From Abelmoschus esculentus (taxonomy: Eukaryota > Streptophyta > Magnoliopsida > Malvales > Malvaceae), in the NCBI GenBank assembly GCA_035048815.1, contig JAUCBN010000004.1, forward strand, positions 11,064,001-11,128,000: 64,000 nucleotides of DNA, written 5' to 3'. The translations under genes were made by a program, and so were the position numbers. The notes under the pieces were generated by a model. That model was not told the DNA's origin and did no database searches. It worked only from the letters and a program-made list of their open reading frames with translations. Below are positions 47,893 to 60,219 of this stretch, piece after piece (position 1 is the stretch's first letter; each line of letters opens with the position of its first letter).

Positions 47893-49019
47893 TCAGGCAT
47901 CTATAGGGTATGCGGTAGGTTTATCTCGCATCACGTGGGCTCTAGTGTAGATCTTCAGACACTGGCCATTGACTTTAAAAATTTTCCCACTATCAATGTT
48001 CTTGATATCGACAGCTCCATGGGGATACACATGATGTATCTCAAATGGCCCGGACCACCTTGACTTAAGCTTCCCATGGAAGAGCTTCAACCTTGAGTTG
48101 AATAGGATCACTTGTTATCCCTCATGAAAATGCCGTGGCAAAATGCTTGATCATGCCATCTTTTGGTTTGTTCCTTGTAGAGTTTAGCATTTTCATAGGC
48201 TTGGTTTCTGAATTCCTCCATCTCATTCAACTCTAGAAGTCTTCTCTCACCAGCTAACTCGGCGTCCAAGTTGAGGTTCTTGATTGCCCAATAGGCCTTA
48301 TGCTTTAGCTCGACCGGGAGGTGACATGCCTTGCCATAAACTAACTTAAATGGAGACATTCCTAGAGGGGTTTTGAAAGTTGTTCGGTACGCCCACAATG
48401 CTTCATTAAGCTTTGGTGACCAATCCTTCCTTCTCAGATTCACCACTTTTTTCAAAATTTGCTTGATTTCACGGTTTGAAACCTCGGCTTGCCCATTGGT
48501 CTGGGGATGATATACCGTGGCAATTTTGTGTCGCACCCTATACCTTTGTAATGCCTTGGCAATCAGCTTGTTGTCAAAGTGGTTGCCTTCATCACTGATG
48601 ATAGCCCTTGACACGCCAAATCTTGTGAAGATGTGCTTATGCAGAAACTTAAGCACTGACTTTGAATCATTCCTCGACGTTGCAATGGCCTCAACCCACT
48701 TGGACACATAGTCCACTGCCAAAAGGATGTATAAATCTCCAAATGAAGATGGGAATGGTCCCATAAAGTCTATGCCCTATACGTCAAATAACTTTATCTC
48801 CAAAATATTTTGTCGTGGCATTTCATGACGTCTGAAGATGTTCCCAGTTTTCTGACATAGGTCGCAGGCTTGGTAAAATGCCTGGGCATCTTTGAATAAG
48901 GTAGGCCAATAAAAACCTGATTGGAGGACCTTTTCAGCAGTCCTCATCCCTCCGAAGTGACCTCCACATGGGCCTATGTGACAGTGATGCAGAATATCAC
49001 GTTGCTCATCTTCCTGCAC
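47893..49019 (-). pseudogene. E integrase
   Basis: Minus strand: HHCC-type zinc region (HHCHIGPCGGHFGG, then CDLCQKTGN), a stop at the end of KLFDV (48777-48779), then the catalytic core with GIDFMGPFPSS, VDYVSKWVEA, ISDEGNHFDNK and TVYHPQTNGQAEVSNREIK, giving the D,D35E residues. The C-terminal part includes MSPFKLVYGKACHLPVE and, after a one-base shift at 48108, SRLKLFHGKLKSRWSGPF. It ends AYPIDA at 47893. No chromodomain is visible, as expected for Athila-type integrase. Confidence 0.88.
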
Positions 49020-49112
49020 ACATCTTCGGATAATTTGATCGGCATAACGCTTGAACAGATACGGCTCACCCCAAAAATAGAACCGCGCGTCATGCCTGAA
49101 TTTCTTCCTTCC

Positions 49113-49930
49113 CTAGCTAGTCATGTCAAAAGGCAAAACACCACTAACAAGAAAATTAGCAAGGTCAGCATACCACGGAATTGCCGTGGCATAAAGAATT
49201 TTCTCATTAGGAAATTCATCATGTATTTCAATTTTGTCATGACATTCCAGGTTAACTTCTAGCCTAGAAAGATGATCAGCAACTTGGTTCTCGGTTCCCT
49301 TCCTATCTACCACCTCTAAATCAAATTCTTGCAACAGAAGTATCCATCTAATGAGCCTAGGTTTAGCATCCTTTTTAGTCACTAAGTACTTAATTGCTGA
49401 GTGATCGGTGTGAACAATGACCTTAGTGCCTATCAAGTATGACCTAAACTTGTCAAATGCAAATACCACAGCAAGTAGCTCTTTCTCGGTGGTAGTGTAG
49501 TTAAGTTGTGCATAATTTAAAGTACGGCTAGCATAATAAATAACATGAAAAATTTTATCTCGACGCTGCCCCAAGACTGCTCCCACGACCTAGTCGCTCG
49601 CGTCGCACATCAGCTCGAACGGTAGTGTCCAATCTGGGGAACAACAATTGGTACAGTGATCAGGCTTTGCTTCAGGTCTGTGAAAGCGCCATGGCATTTT
49701 TGATCGAACACAAAAGGCTGGTTTTGCTGCAACAACATGCACAAGGGCTTGGAGATCTTGGAGAAATCCTTGATGAATCTCCGATAGAATCCCGCGTGTC
49801 CAAGAAAACTTCTTATGCCCTTGACATTTGTTAGTGGTGATAGCTTCTCGATCACCTCGATCTTAGCTTTGTCTACCTCAATAACTTTGTGTGAGATTTT
49901 ATGGTCCAACACAATACCTTCCGTCACCAT
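49113..49930 (-). pseudogene. E RT thumb/connection and RNase H
   Basis: 49930-49610 encodes the conserved post-catalytic RT region (IRSFLGHAGFYRRFIKDFSKI, then FVFDQKCHGAF). After a stop and frameshift, 49586-49113 encodes RNase H (AVLGQRRDKIFHVIYYASRTL, TTTEKELLAVVFAFDKFR, VHTDHSAIKYLVTKKDAKPR, GTENQVADHLSRLE). Confidence 0.88.
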
Positions 49931-49945
49931 GAAGTGACATTTCTC

Positions 49946-50785
49946 CTAATTCAGAACAAGGTTAGCCTCTTCACATCGCTTCAAGACTTTTGCTAAATTG
50001 CCAAGACATTTCTGGAAATTGTCTCCAGAAACAGAAAAGTCATCCATGAAAATATCAAGAGAGTCCTCAACCATATCTGAGAAGATAGCTTGCATGCAGC
50101 GCTGAAAAGTTGCCGGGGCATTACACAATCCAAAGGGCATCCTTCGAAAAGCGTAAGTGACATAAGGACAAGTGAAAGTAGTCTTTTCTTGGTCTTCCAG
50201 TGCGATAACTATTTGATTATAACCCGAATATCCATCCAAGAAACAATAGTAAACTTTGCCCGCCAAGCGATCTAACATTTGGTCGATGAAGGGTAGAGGA
50301 AAGTGGTCCTTCTTTGTAGCCTTGTTGAGCTTGCAATAGTCCATGCAAATCCTCCATCCGGTCACTACTCGTGTCGGCAATAGCTCATTGTCCTCATTGC
50401 TCACCACGGTCGTGCCTCCTTTCTTTAGCACATATTGAACCGAGCTTACCCATGAACTATCCGATATTGGATAAATAACTTCAGCATCAAGCCATTTAAG
50501 AATCTCCTTCATAACAACTTGCTTCATAACGGGGATGAGTCTATGTTGTGGCTCTACAGATTTGCCATGGCATTCTTCCAGAAGTATCTTATGCATACAA
50601 ATGGTAGGACTAATCCCCTTTAAATCTACCATGGTCCAACCTATTGCTCGTTTATGCTGTGACAAAACAACAAGTAGACTTCTCTCTTGATCAGAATTAA
50701 GGTTCACAGAAATAATAACTGGCAGGGTCTCGTTTTCACCCAAATAAGCATATTTCAAATGTTGTGGCAAAATCTTTAGCTCCAA
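49946..50785 (-). pseudogene. E reverse transcriptase
   Basis: Contains VISDSSWVSSVQYVLKK-like entry motifs, WRICMDYCKLNKATKKDHFPLPF, FLDGYSGYNQI, RRMPFGLCNAPATFQRCM and the catalytic FMDDFSV (YXDD variant). The frame is open for 279 codons and then stops at a TAG where related elements have Trp before EKCHFMV. Protease and RT share one frame but are separated by a stop at 50804. Confidence 0.9.
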
Positions 50786-50803
50786 CTTCGGTGCACTGAG
50801 TAA

Positions 50804-51895
50804 CTAAGGCTTAGGAGGACTGAATTCCTCGAAATCAAGAGGTTCAAAGCTCGAATTGTTTCTAGCTATCAGCAGACTAGATTGGTGTTCCTCCAATGAA
50901 GGTTCACTAGCTTCTTCCTCTTCTTCATTCGTGAGCTCTTCATACTCATCCAGTTGCACAAAATTGTTGTGGCAAAATTGATCAGCTTCTGTTGATTGCT
51001 CATAATCTGCTTCCAAAATGCTCTGGCATTCTTCAGAATCATCCATGTACTTGAGAGAACTGTTAATGTTCATGGTCAATCTTTTATTTGCTACACGCAT
51101 TGTAAGCTTACCCTTCTCACAATCAATGAGAATGCGATCGGTTGCTAGGAAATGTCTCCCTAGGATGATGGGTGTATTAGCATCAGCCGCACAATCAAGT
51201 ATGAGGAAGTCGGTTGGAAACATGAACTTGTCCACCCTCACTATGACATCTTCGATCTTCCCCTTGGGTCTCACGTGGAAACGATCGGCTAGTTGCAATA
51301 TGACGGATGTGGGTCTTGCATCTCCCATGCCAAGCTTCACAAAAATTGACTTGGGCATCAGATTTACACTCGATCCAAGATCACAGAGTGTTTTTCCAAA
51401 AAACTTTTCTCCAATGGCACAAAGAATAATGAAGCTTCCCGGATCCTTATTCTTTGACGGTAGATTACTCAAAGCAGAGCAATACTCTTTTGCCATGGCA
51501 ATTGTCTCGAACTTCTCCAATTTACGCTTCTTTGTGACTATTTCGTTCAAAAATTTAGCGTAGGTGGGCATCTGGTCAATTGCCTCCAAGAGTGGGACAT
51601 TTATGTATAGCTGATCCAACTTGTCCACAAACTTCTTGAACTGAATTTCATCATTGTGCTTCTTCAGCCTTTGGGGAAAGGGTGGTGGGGGTCTAACTTC
51701 TTCCACTGGTGGTGCAAGAACTGGTTTTTCCGTGGCATTTCCGCTCGCTCCATCAGTAGGTTCCTTCGTTAAACCTTCCTCCTGGTCCTTTTCCTCGAGA
51801 ATTTGCTCAGGCATTTCTTCTTGCATAGGTTCGGGTATGGAATCTACAGACTTCTTCCCCCCCAAACTTATCTTGTTGATTAAGTTGAGTGCCAC
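50804..51895 (-). pseudogene. E gag end and aspartic protease
   Basis: 363-codon frame. The Pro/Glu-rich linker includes PPPPFPQRLKKH. The protease core is LCDLGSSVNLMPKSIFVKLG, GKIEDVIVRVDKFMFPTDF and PIILGRHFLATDRILID. The acidic C-terminus ends FEEFSPPKP at a TAG just before RT. It is homologous to the proteases of B and D. Confidence 0.85.
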
Positions 51896-52915
51896 TTCTT
51901 AGTGTGATCGCGCTACAGTGCTTTTTACCATGCTGCTTGGTGACTTCAGTATCACTCGGCAGTCGTCCAGGCTGACGTTCTTGTAATGTCGTGGCAATTT
52001 GGCCAACCTGACTCTCCAGATTTCGCAACGAAGCACTGTGGCTTTGCATTAGAGTACCTTGGTTCTTGATAGCAGTTGTATGCTCTTGAAGCATCATATT
52101 GGTACTTAGAATAAAATCTTGCATAGTCGCCTCCAAAGAACTGGTATTAGATGATGATGACGCCCCCTTGCTCTGATATGCAAGGGCATATTCGATTGAA
52201 AATTATAGGGCTCTTGCTGATTTTGGTTCTGCACTGGGGGATTAGGATTACTGGGTCCTTGGTTTCCCCATGAAAAATTCAGATGTTGTCTCCATCATGG
52301 ATTATAGGTGTTTGAGTAGGGATTGTTATTGCTTCGGTTGAAGTTGCTCACATAATTAGTTGTCTCATGGCTTCCTGGGCACTCACTCTCGTGATGATTG
52401 CCATGGCATAATAGACATACTGAACTGGCCATCTTCACTTCCTTCACTTCATTGGAACGTTGAATACTCTTCAACATGTTGGTGATAGCTGAGAGTTGGA
52501 CGGATAATGAATCTTTCGCATCAAGCTCAAATATCCCTTGTGCCTTCCTCCTGGTTCCAAGTCTTGTAGAAGGAAATTGATAGTCATTATTGGTAATTCT
52601 ATCAAGAATGTCAAATGCCTCCTCGGGTGATTTGTCTAGCAAAGTTCCATTTGCCGAGGCATCTAGCATCATCCTAGTAGGTGCATTGACTCAGTTGTAG
52701 AACATCACAACTTGAGTCCAATCTTGAAATCCATGATTTGTACACTTGCGAAGCAATCCCTTGTATCGATCCCAACATTCGCATATTGATTCATCGTCAC
52801 CTTGTCGAAAAGATGCAATGTCATTTCTAAGCTGAGTATTGAGATTCAGAGGATTATACCGCAGCAAAAAGCTCTTGCATAGATCAGCCCATGACTCCAT
52901 TGATACGGATGGTAC
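51896..52915 (-). pseudogene. E gag, C-terminal part
   Basis: Minus strand, left of D: SMESWADLCKSFLLRYNPLN, ECWDRYKGLLRKC, MMLDASANGTLLDKSPEEAF, then the zinc-knuckle-like CLLCHGNHHESEC (near 52380-52420) and a coiled-coil-like stretch to 51900. Stops occur at about 52688 (YN*VN), 52295 and near 52140. The N-terminal part lies at 60220-60677 on the other side of D. Confidence 0.82.
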
Positions 52916-54256
52916 TGATACGTGTAAATAAGCGCAATAAAGTACAAGTGTACACGTCAAGTAATAAAGTGATAAGTATTTATCAAGTATCGATCTCCAC
53001 AGGGATTGGTGTACTTAATATGCCTTCTTATACTCTTCGTGCTTCTGTAAAAGAAAGTAAAAACACAATTAATGAGATTTGGATTAAACTAATAATTAAA
53101 ATAACTAAAGATAAAATAAAGGGAGGTCGAATATTGAGAAAGAGGGAAGGATCCAGTTGTGTCGTATAGCAGAGTTGATTGATCTGCTTCTGTCCAATAT
53201 AATGTCACCACACTGCCTCGGCAGTACTGCAGTTTACTGCCCTCGGCAGCGATAGTGTTCTCTGCCGCGGCAATATCTTGCTCTTGGGCAGAGTCTACCA
53301 AAGTTCGGCAAAGTGTCCTTTGATGCCTTCGCTTATATCTAAGTCTAAGTACTGTTGTAGATCAGTCCTTGATGATATCCATCGGCGTGAATCAATTTGT
53401 AATTGACAACCAATCTCACACTTCTTTTAGCCCCTGAAACGTCTTAACCTATCCCTAGGTTAGAGTTAGTGTTACCTTACACCGTTCTTATTCCTTTCGT
53501 GAATCTAACTCTCTCGATATTAGATAAATGGATGGCCTACAAACTTCTCCATCGAGCTTGAATGCAAGTGTGAAGAACAAAGAATAAGAAAACTTCGATA
53601 CTTTTATTATATTGAACAAGAAACAAGATACAATCTTCCCATACTATAGTCGACAACTTTCACCTAACCCTAAGATAGTTTAGAACATAATGAAAGTTCT
53701 TAGGGTTAAGCTTTCTCTCTAATTCGGCTCTCTAATTACATTGGACAGCTCTCTATTTATAGTCTTAGACCTAGGGTAACTTTAAGTAGAATCTAACTTG
53801 GAGTAGGGAACAAGTCATAAAAATATAATAATTCCAAGTTTGATTCTAATTAAAAGACTATTCTCTCGTGGCCTTTGACTTGTCTTTTTCTTGAGCTCTT
53901 CTAGTCCGATCCAAACGCTTGTTATCCAGAAATACTCAGCTCATTTTTCTCTTTTAATCGCCCAACATCAGTACTGGAACTTCTGCTATCGCGGCATTGG
54001 TTCTGCCTTCGGCAATGCTACTACCTCGGCAGTGGTTCTGCCCTCTGCATTTCTGCTGCCTCGGCAGGTGTTTCCTACAACTGCACAAAAAGTGTTAAAA
54101 AAACTATTTTTCACACAGATTTCATCTTTGTGAGCTGTGGCAGCAAAATATCAGTTATTGAGCAATAAGTATATACATCAGCTCGAATTAGTGGATAATG
54201 AGTGCATAATATCTATAAAAAGAGTAGTAAATAATAGCCTTTTTAGGTACTCATCA
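52916..54256 (-). repeat. D 3' LTR, complete
   Basis: Minus strand TGATGAGTACC...CACGTATCA, 1341 bp, homologous to the B 3' LTR. TATAAATA lies on the minus strand at 53754-53761. TGCCNNGGCA palindromes lie at 53214, 53263 and 54057. Confidence 0.92.
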
Positions 54257-54294
54257 CACCCCCAAACTCGAACTATTGTTTGTCCTCAAGCAAT
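54257..54294 (-). other. D terminal polypurine tract and AGGA-loop hairpin
   Basis: Minus strand: ATTGCTTG-AGGA-CAAACAAT (one mismatch in the stem), then CGAGTTTGGGGGTG next to the 3' LTR. Confidence 0.75.
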
Positions 54295-54546
54295 GCAAAA
54301 CATCAAATTGCCGAACCTTATTCTCCCTTGGTCTTATTTTTCCATCTATTCTCCCCACCATAGCCAAGTCTATTCCTTAGTTTTAGCCTCTAGTTTACTC
54401 AAGGATTTTACTCGGAAACAAGCTATAAAGTTACGTGAGTGTGTGGTTTTTTGTGGACAAGGTTGATTAAAGGCTTTCTTATATAAACTCTAAGTTCAAG
54501 ACAAATAGATTTGGAACAGTTAATCTTCTTCTAAAAACATCAATCA

Positions 54547-54701
54547 CTTGAGCCTGTTTCGGGCACCTCAAGAGTTGTGCTTCCTTTTATGATAATTTCT
54601 GTTTTTCTCTTATTTTCTTTCCTTAGGTATACTAGAGCCGGTTTTGGGCACCTCTAGCATGAAGAAGAGTATTACTAGAGCCAGTGATAGGCACCTCTAG
54701 T
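54547..54701 (-). repeat. D array of three GTGCC...GG hairpins
   Basis: Counterparts of 39156-39302 in B: arms CTTGAG/CTCAAG at 54547-54572, CTAGAG/CTCTAG at 54632-54657 and ACTAGAG/CTCTAGT at 54674-54701. All loops are 14 nt. The loop of the first differs from its B counterpart at one base (ACAGG for ACTGG); all stems are intact. Confidence 0.8.
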
Positions 54702-55052
54702 CACATTCCTTAGAATCTAAGTCTTTATCACCTAAGTTTATTAAAAGAATTCCTAAATCAAACTTGTCCCAAAAGTGTTTATTTTGATTTGTAACCCTAT
54801 AGCAAGCTTCTAAGTTTATTCCTTAAGTATTCTAAGGTTATCCCTTCAAAACAAAACCTAGCTATGGTAAGGAGAAAGATTTCTATAGCCTTAGAAGAAT
54901 AAACTAAGGCAAAGATGATGTAAGGCAGTGCAAAAGTAAAGACAAAAAATTCAAGTAAGGCGGGTATATAGCAGAAAATTTTCAAATGAGGAGTAAAATT
55001 TACTTCCTTTTCATATACTGCCGCGGCAGTAGGTTGCCTCGGCAGTGCACTC

Positions 55053-55092
55053 ATCTCCCCCAAACTCAAGCTGAGCATTGTCCTCAATGCTC
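55053..55092 (-). other. D AGGA-loop hairpin and internal G-rich tract
   Basis: Minus strand: perfect GAGCATTG-AGGA-CAATGCTC (55092-55073), then CTTGAGTTTGGGGGAGATGA, identical in arrangement to B. Confidence 0.72.
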
Positions 55093-55132
55093 AAAACATA
55101 CATCAACGGAAAAATAAAACAAAAGCAAGGAA

Positions 55133-56668
55133 TTAATCAGATTCGGAGGAGCTGATGGAAACAGTTGCTCTCCTAGGTTTTCCTGTTGATGCTTTAAGTC
55201 TGGACCCTTGTCCAGGTGATTACTGCAATTTTGCTTACCGGGGTGGTTGCCTTCTTGTAGGTGTCGGTTTCTGCCTTGGGGCAGTAACTTCCTCACCTTC
55301 TTCTTCGTCACTCATTGCTTCTGTGTGCATGACTTCTTTTCCTCCTCCTACCTCGGCATATTGGGCTCCTTGTTAGACATGCGCTGAGCTTTGGTACTCA
55401 TCTATCTATTTAGAGAGACTGTCCCTAGTGAGACTGCCCATTGGGATGGGGCCTTATGGTAGAGAACTGAAGACAACTCTCCTCTTGGATGGCCTCCTGC
55501 TGGTAGATGATGTTGCGGCAGTGTCTGCGGGCCTGGATGGTCCGGCAGGATTGAACTGTTGTGGAGGCTATGGGGGGCAAAAGGGCCTCGGTCCTGGGGC
55601 GGGGGTTGTTTTTGTGTAGGGTGCGGCAGTGACAAAAATGTTTGCTGGAAATTCTGGAAACTGCATTCCTTCATTGGGGAAGTTCTGGATAATCATGTGT
55701 GCGAGAGTATTATTGAAGTCTCTCTGGTATTCTATGTATCGTTATTGTCGAAGGTCCATGTTTTTCATCCTTTGTAGAAGCTCCTGGTATGGATCTGCTG
55801 TGGCAGCGGCTTGGGCAGTGTCTGGTGCTTCTGCCGTGTACTGCCCTCCGGCAGTATAGTCGGAAGTGAATTGTTGAGGTGTTGCCTGCACTGTATCTGC
55901 TTGGGTAATCTGCATCACTTTGTGGCAGAATTCTCTTGTCCAACCTTGCCTTTGGGGGGTGTATTCATATGTTCCTTCAATGGGGACACCTGCAGCAATG
56001 CATAGGGCAGAGATTAAACTAGAGAAATATAATGGACCTCGTTCTTTCTTACCGCAATCGTAAATTTCTTGAAGAATGATTTCTCCAACATCGATGGTCC
56101 GCTTGTTGATGATTGATTAGATGAGCACCAATCTTCTTCTATCAACCGTTGTGTTGTGGGTTGTTGGGAGGAGGCGTCTCTTCACGAATGTGCACCAAAG
56201 TTTTGCTTCGGGTTTGAGGCTTAATCTTGTGACAGATCCCTTATGGGCACCGGTTTCCCAAGGAGTGTCGCTGACACAAAGATCATCCTTGATCAACTCG
56301 AAATCTACATTGGTGGCTTCTTCATAGAATGCACTATGGGCGTCATTAATTGGGATGAGGCCATAGTGCTGGTTTGTTGCCTCGGCAGTAAGGGCGACAG
56401 GCTTCCCTCGGCAGTGAACATAAAGATTGCCTTCGCTCGGTATATGTGCGTAGAATTCTTGCACAATTGTTGCATTGGCTGGGGGAGGCTATAGGCAGAA
56501 GATTTCCCAATCTTGGTATTGAATCTTGTTAAACAAGAATTGCTCAATATCATAGTTGTTTTCATTGTTGTGCTGAAATCCTTGTTCTTCCCATAACTGT
56601 CGGGCAACGAAAGATCTGTTGAATCTTTCGAAAACAGAGACGGGATAAAAGCGGTTGAATGAGGCCAT
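55133..56668 (-). pseudogene. D second ORF, 'putative plant transposon protein'-like
   Basis: Start MASFNRFYPVSVFERFNRSF at 56668, with no early stop as in B. It has TAG after EIFCL and TAA at 56117-56119 (after RRRLVLI), both consistent with C-to-T change of Gln codons. Conserved blocks: IVQEFYAHIPSEGNLYVHCRG, DTPWETGAHKGSVTRLSLKPE, IDVGEIILQEIYDC. The low-complexity tail runs to the stop at 55133 (...ISSSESD), with frame problems near 55400-55650. Function unknown; see the B copy. Confidence 0.75.
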
Positions 56669-56803
56669 GGATGATTTTTTGGGAGATGAGAAATTTTTTG
56701 AGATAATCTGAAAGTGGCAAGAATGCGAGTAAGTATGCAGAGAATATTGAGATAGCAAGATTTAACAAGAATGCAAAGTGAATAGTTTCAACAAGGAAGC
56801 TGC

Positions 56804-56810
56804 TTATATA
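56804..56810 (-). promoter_or_regulatory. Internal TATA box upstream of D second ORF
   Basis: Minus strand GGCTTATATAAGC, about 136 nt before the ATG at 56668. It matches position and sequence of the box at 37043 in B (137 nt before its ATG). Confidence 0.5.
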
Positions 56811-57102
56811 AGCCTCGGCAGATATAGCTGTTTGGATTCTAGCCGTTAGTATTTACTGCCCGTTAGCAATTACTGCCGTGACAGTTTTCTTGGCAGATAG
56901 CCGTTATGCTGTTTCTACTCGTTGGGACTGCTGCGACTCTGACACTGTGCACTGCCGCGGCAGCAGACTTCCTGCTATGCGCTGTTTTTCTGTTTTTCTT
57001 GTTTCATTACCCTAAAAATAAATAAATGAGATAGAGATAAAAATTTTGAAACTCTTAACCTAAATTAATCCTAATATAATAATGCAAAGAGTAGGGAAGA
57101 AG

Positions 57103-59664
57103 TTAAGTTACTGAGGGAGTGCATGCGAATGCATCTACCAATTTGTCCCTCTCTTTATGGCCAGAATGATGTTTCAGTAAGTATTGGCCATCTTTGTTTT
57201 CTGCCTCCACTTTAATTCTCTTGCCAAATATTCTGCCGAGCATACTGCCAAGGAAGGATGTTTTTGCGGCATGTGCTGTGTGGATGGCTTTGCACTCTTC
57301 TGGATCATCATATTTTTTTAGATTGTGGAAGGCATTGAGTTTGACTTGTTGGTCATTGACCCTCATAGTCAACTCTCCATTTTCCACATCAATTAAAGTG
57401 CGTCCAGTGGCAAGGAAAGGTCTTCCTAGGATGATTGGTGTTTTATCATCTGCTTCACAATCGAGAATAAGAAAGTCAGCCGGAAAAATAAATTTATCGA
57501 CTCTTACTAGTATATCCTCGATTTTTCCCTCGGGGTACACGTATGATCTATCCGCAAGTTAGAGCTGCACTGTTGTAGGTTTTGCCCTTCCTATTCCAAG
57601 CTTTTGGAAGACGAATTTGGGTATCAAGTTGATGCTGGCTCCTAGGTCACATAGTGTCTTTCCTTCATAGTTGTTCCCAATTATACAAGGTATGGTAAAA
57701 CAGCGAGGATCCTTCAGTTTGGGTGGCATGCGATTATGCAGCATTGCCATGCATCCTTCAGTAGCTGCCACTGTTTCAAACTCACCAAGCCTCCTTCTCT
57801 TAGACACAATGTCTTTCAAGAATTTAGCATAGTTGGGCATTTGTTCAATGGCCTCAACTAATGGCAAGTTAATGTGAACTTGCTTAAGAATGTCCAGGAA
57901 TTTCTTGAACTGATGGTCCTGTTTCTGTTGTTTCAACCTTTGTGGGAAAGGTGGTAGTGGTCTCATCTCTTCCAAGGTCTCATTGGTTTGAAATTTAATA
58001 CCTGGAATTACCTGTTCTTTTGCTGCCGCGGCAGGTGCTTTAGGTGTTGTTGGTTCTTCTGTCGAGGCAGTGCATTCTTCTGGATCAGCATCCAAGTCAT
58101 CTTTGTTTGGTTCTGCTTGTGTTGCTGGTTGGACTGCTGGTCTGTTTAATGGTTCTTTTAGTTGTAGGCCGCTTCTGGTTGTGATTGCTTTGCATTGTTC
58201 CTGGCCTATTACTTTAGCAACTTCAGTATTGCTAGGGAGTCCTCCTTGTGGTCTAGTGTTTTGTCTTTGAGCAAATTGACCAACTTGGGTTTCTAAAGAT
58301 TTTATGGCAGCCTCCTGGTTCTGTAGCCTCATCTCAGTTCTGTTCATGAAGTCATCAGTCCTCTTCATGAAACTGCTATTCTCTACCATGTATGATTCTG
58401 TTTTCATCATGAAGTCCTTGAGAGAATTTTCCAGTGAATTCATGGGTTGCTGCTGCTGTATCTGCTGCTGTGGCATTGACTGTTGTCCTTGCTGCTGCGG
58501 CAGATATTGCAATTGCTGCTGGAAACCAGTGGCTTGATTTACTGGATTTAAGACATTGTTAGGATTGCTCCATGAAAAATTTGGATGCCTTTTCCAGGAT
58601 GGGTTGTAGGTGTTGGACATCATATTGTTACTCCTATTATAATTTCCAATATATATGCTAGATTCTTCATCTTGTATACAATTGGGTGAATCTATAACCT
58701 TAACCTCATGTGTGTTTTGTTGTGCTTGCATATTCTGAACCATCTTGGTTAAAGATGCCAATTGAGCTGCCACTGAGTTGGATGTTTCAATTTCATTGAC
58801 TGTGGCATGGCGTCTTACTCCTCCTCGCCTAGATGTGGGAAATTGGAAATCATTCCTTGTGAGTTTGTTCAGAATTTCAATGGCTTCTGCAGGGACTCTA
58901 TCTAATAATGTTCCATTGGCAGAAGCATCTAACATCATCCTTGTGGAAGCATTAGTAGCATTGTAGAACATTGACACTTGTGTCCACAAGGGAAAACCAT
59001 GTAGGGGGCATCGGTTTAATAATTCTCTGTAGCGTTCCCATGCCTCGTACATTGGCTCATCATCATCCTGCCGAAAAGATGTGATTTCATTACGGATCCG
59101 ATCATATAGATTTGTAGGATTAAACCGCATAATGAATTCTCGGCAGAGTTCATCCCAAGTTCCTATAGTTCCTGCTGGGATGCCATTCAACCATGTCTTT
59201 GCCCTATCCCTCAGTGAATAGGGGAATAATTTCATCCTTAAAATGTCTTCATGGACTCCTTGAATTTTGAATGAATTGCACACTTCCATGAAAGACTTGA
59301 GATGCTGCCTTGCATCTTCAGTTGCAGACCCACTAAACTGTCCAATAGTGTTCAACATGTTAAACATAACAGGTTTAAGTTCAAAGTGGGTTGCTTCTAT
59401 TTCTGGTGTAACTACCCCAGGGTTCAGTCCATTCAGATCTTCCACCAGGAAATCTCTAACGATTCTCTGCCGCGACAGTAATGGCTGCGGTAGCGGTTGC
59501 TGCGGCAATGGTGGCTGTTGGAATCCTCCATGGCCTGCAGGTAGATTCTGGGCTGCTGGTAGATCTACCATAGCTGCTTGAATCCTTCTTCTCAGTCTTA
59601 AGTATGTACGTTCGATCTCTGGATTGAGCTCATATAAAGGACTACCTGGGTTGGCTCTGGTCAT
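57103..59664 (-). pseudogene. D gag-protease, one premature stop
   Basis: ATG at 59664 (MTRANPGSPLYELNPEIERTY) was chosen because it is homologous to the starts of B and E; the frame is open upstream, but that part lies between PBS and ATG. It is 854 codons to the stop at 57103, interrupted only by TAA at 57559-57561 (CAA in B). Domains: gag core (ETFxLKP-type N-terminus, WDELCREFIMRFNPTN, YEAWERYRELLN, SANGTLLDRVP), Gln-rich region with QQQQQ-type runs, coiled coil (FMKRTDDFMNRTEMRLQNQE), Pro/Ala linker, aspartic protease (LCDLGASINLIPKF, PIILGRPFLATGRTLIDVEN). No CCHC zinc knuckle: the aligned place reads NCIQDEESSIYIG. The frame ends DAFACTPSVT without any RT. Confidence 0.9.
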
Positions 59665-59758
59665 ACACCAAAAACAAACCTTAATTAAAAATAACCTAAT
59701 AAAAATAAAGATAAATAAAAAGCAAGAAAATTTAAAGAAGACAAAATTTAGTTGCCAA

Positions 59759-59776
59759 TCCCCGGCAACGGCGCCA
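59759..59776 (-). other. Primer-binding site of D (Athila type)
   Basis: Minus strand TGGCGCCGTTGCCGGGGA, identical to the site in B, six bases from the LTR. Confidence 0.9.
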
Positions 59777-59782
59777 AAAACT

Positions 59783-60219
59783 TGATGCGTGTAAATAAGC
59801 GCAATAAAGTGCAAGGGTACACGTCAAGTAATAAAGTGATAAGTATTTATCAAGTATCGATCTCCACAGGGATTGGTGTACTTAATATGCCTTCTTATAC
59901 TCTTCGTGCTTCTGTAAAAGAAAGTAAAAACACAATTAATGAGATTTGGATTAAACTAATAATTAAAATAACTAAAGATAAAATAAAGGGAGGTCGAATA
60001 TTGAGAAAGAGGGAAGGATCCAGTTGTGTCGTATAGCAGAGTTGATTGATCTGCTTCTGTCCAATATAATGTCACCACACTGCCTCGGCAGTACTGCAGT
60101 TTACTGTCCTCAGCAGCGATAGTGTTCTCTGCCGCGGCAATATCTTGCTCTTGGGCAAAGTCTACCAAAGTTCGGCAAAGTGTCCTTTGATGCCTTCGCT
60201 TATATCTAAGTCTACCAAA
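59783..60219 (-). repeat. D 5' LTR, truncated to 437 bp
   Basis: 59783-60213 is nearly identical to 52916-53346 of the 3' LTR. The next six bases ACCAAA do not continue the LTR, and the TSD GGTAC follows at once. About 910 bp of the LTR start, including its TATA box, are missing. Confidence 0.88.

Larger units (their letters stand above)
52916..60219 (-). mobile_element. Element D: non-autonomous Athila-type retrotransposon, second copy of the B family
   Basis: It is inserted in the gag of E with the exact 5-bp duplication GGTAC (52911-52915 and 60220-60224); joining the flanks restores SGVPSVSMESW. Minus-strand order: 5' LTR (only 437 bp left), PBS, gag-protease, second ORF, three hairpins and two G-tracts, then a complete 3' LTR of 1341 bp. 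Like B it has no RT, RNase H or integrase and no sign of an insertion in their place. Its genes are much better preserved than those of B. Confidence 0.9.

Noticed and set aside
54257..60219. D as a complete element with RT hidden in another frame
   Set aside because: Neither strand between PBS and 3' LTR shows YXDD, RNase H or integrase motifs, and the gag-protease and second ORF fill the space.
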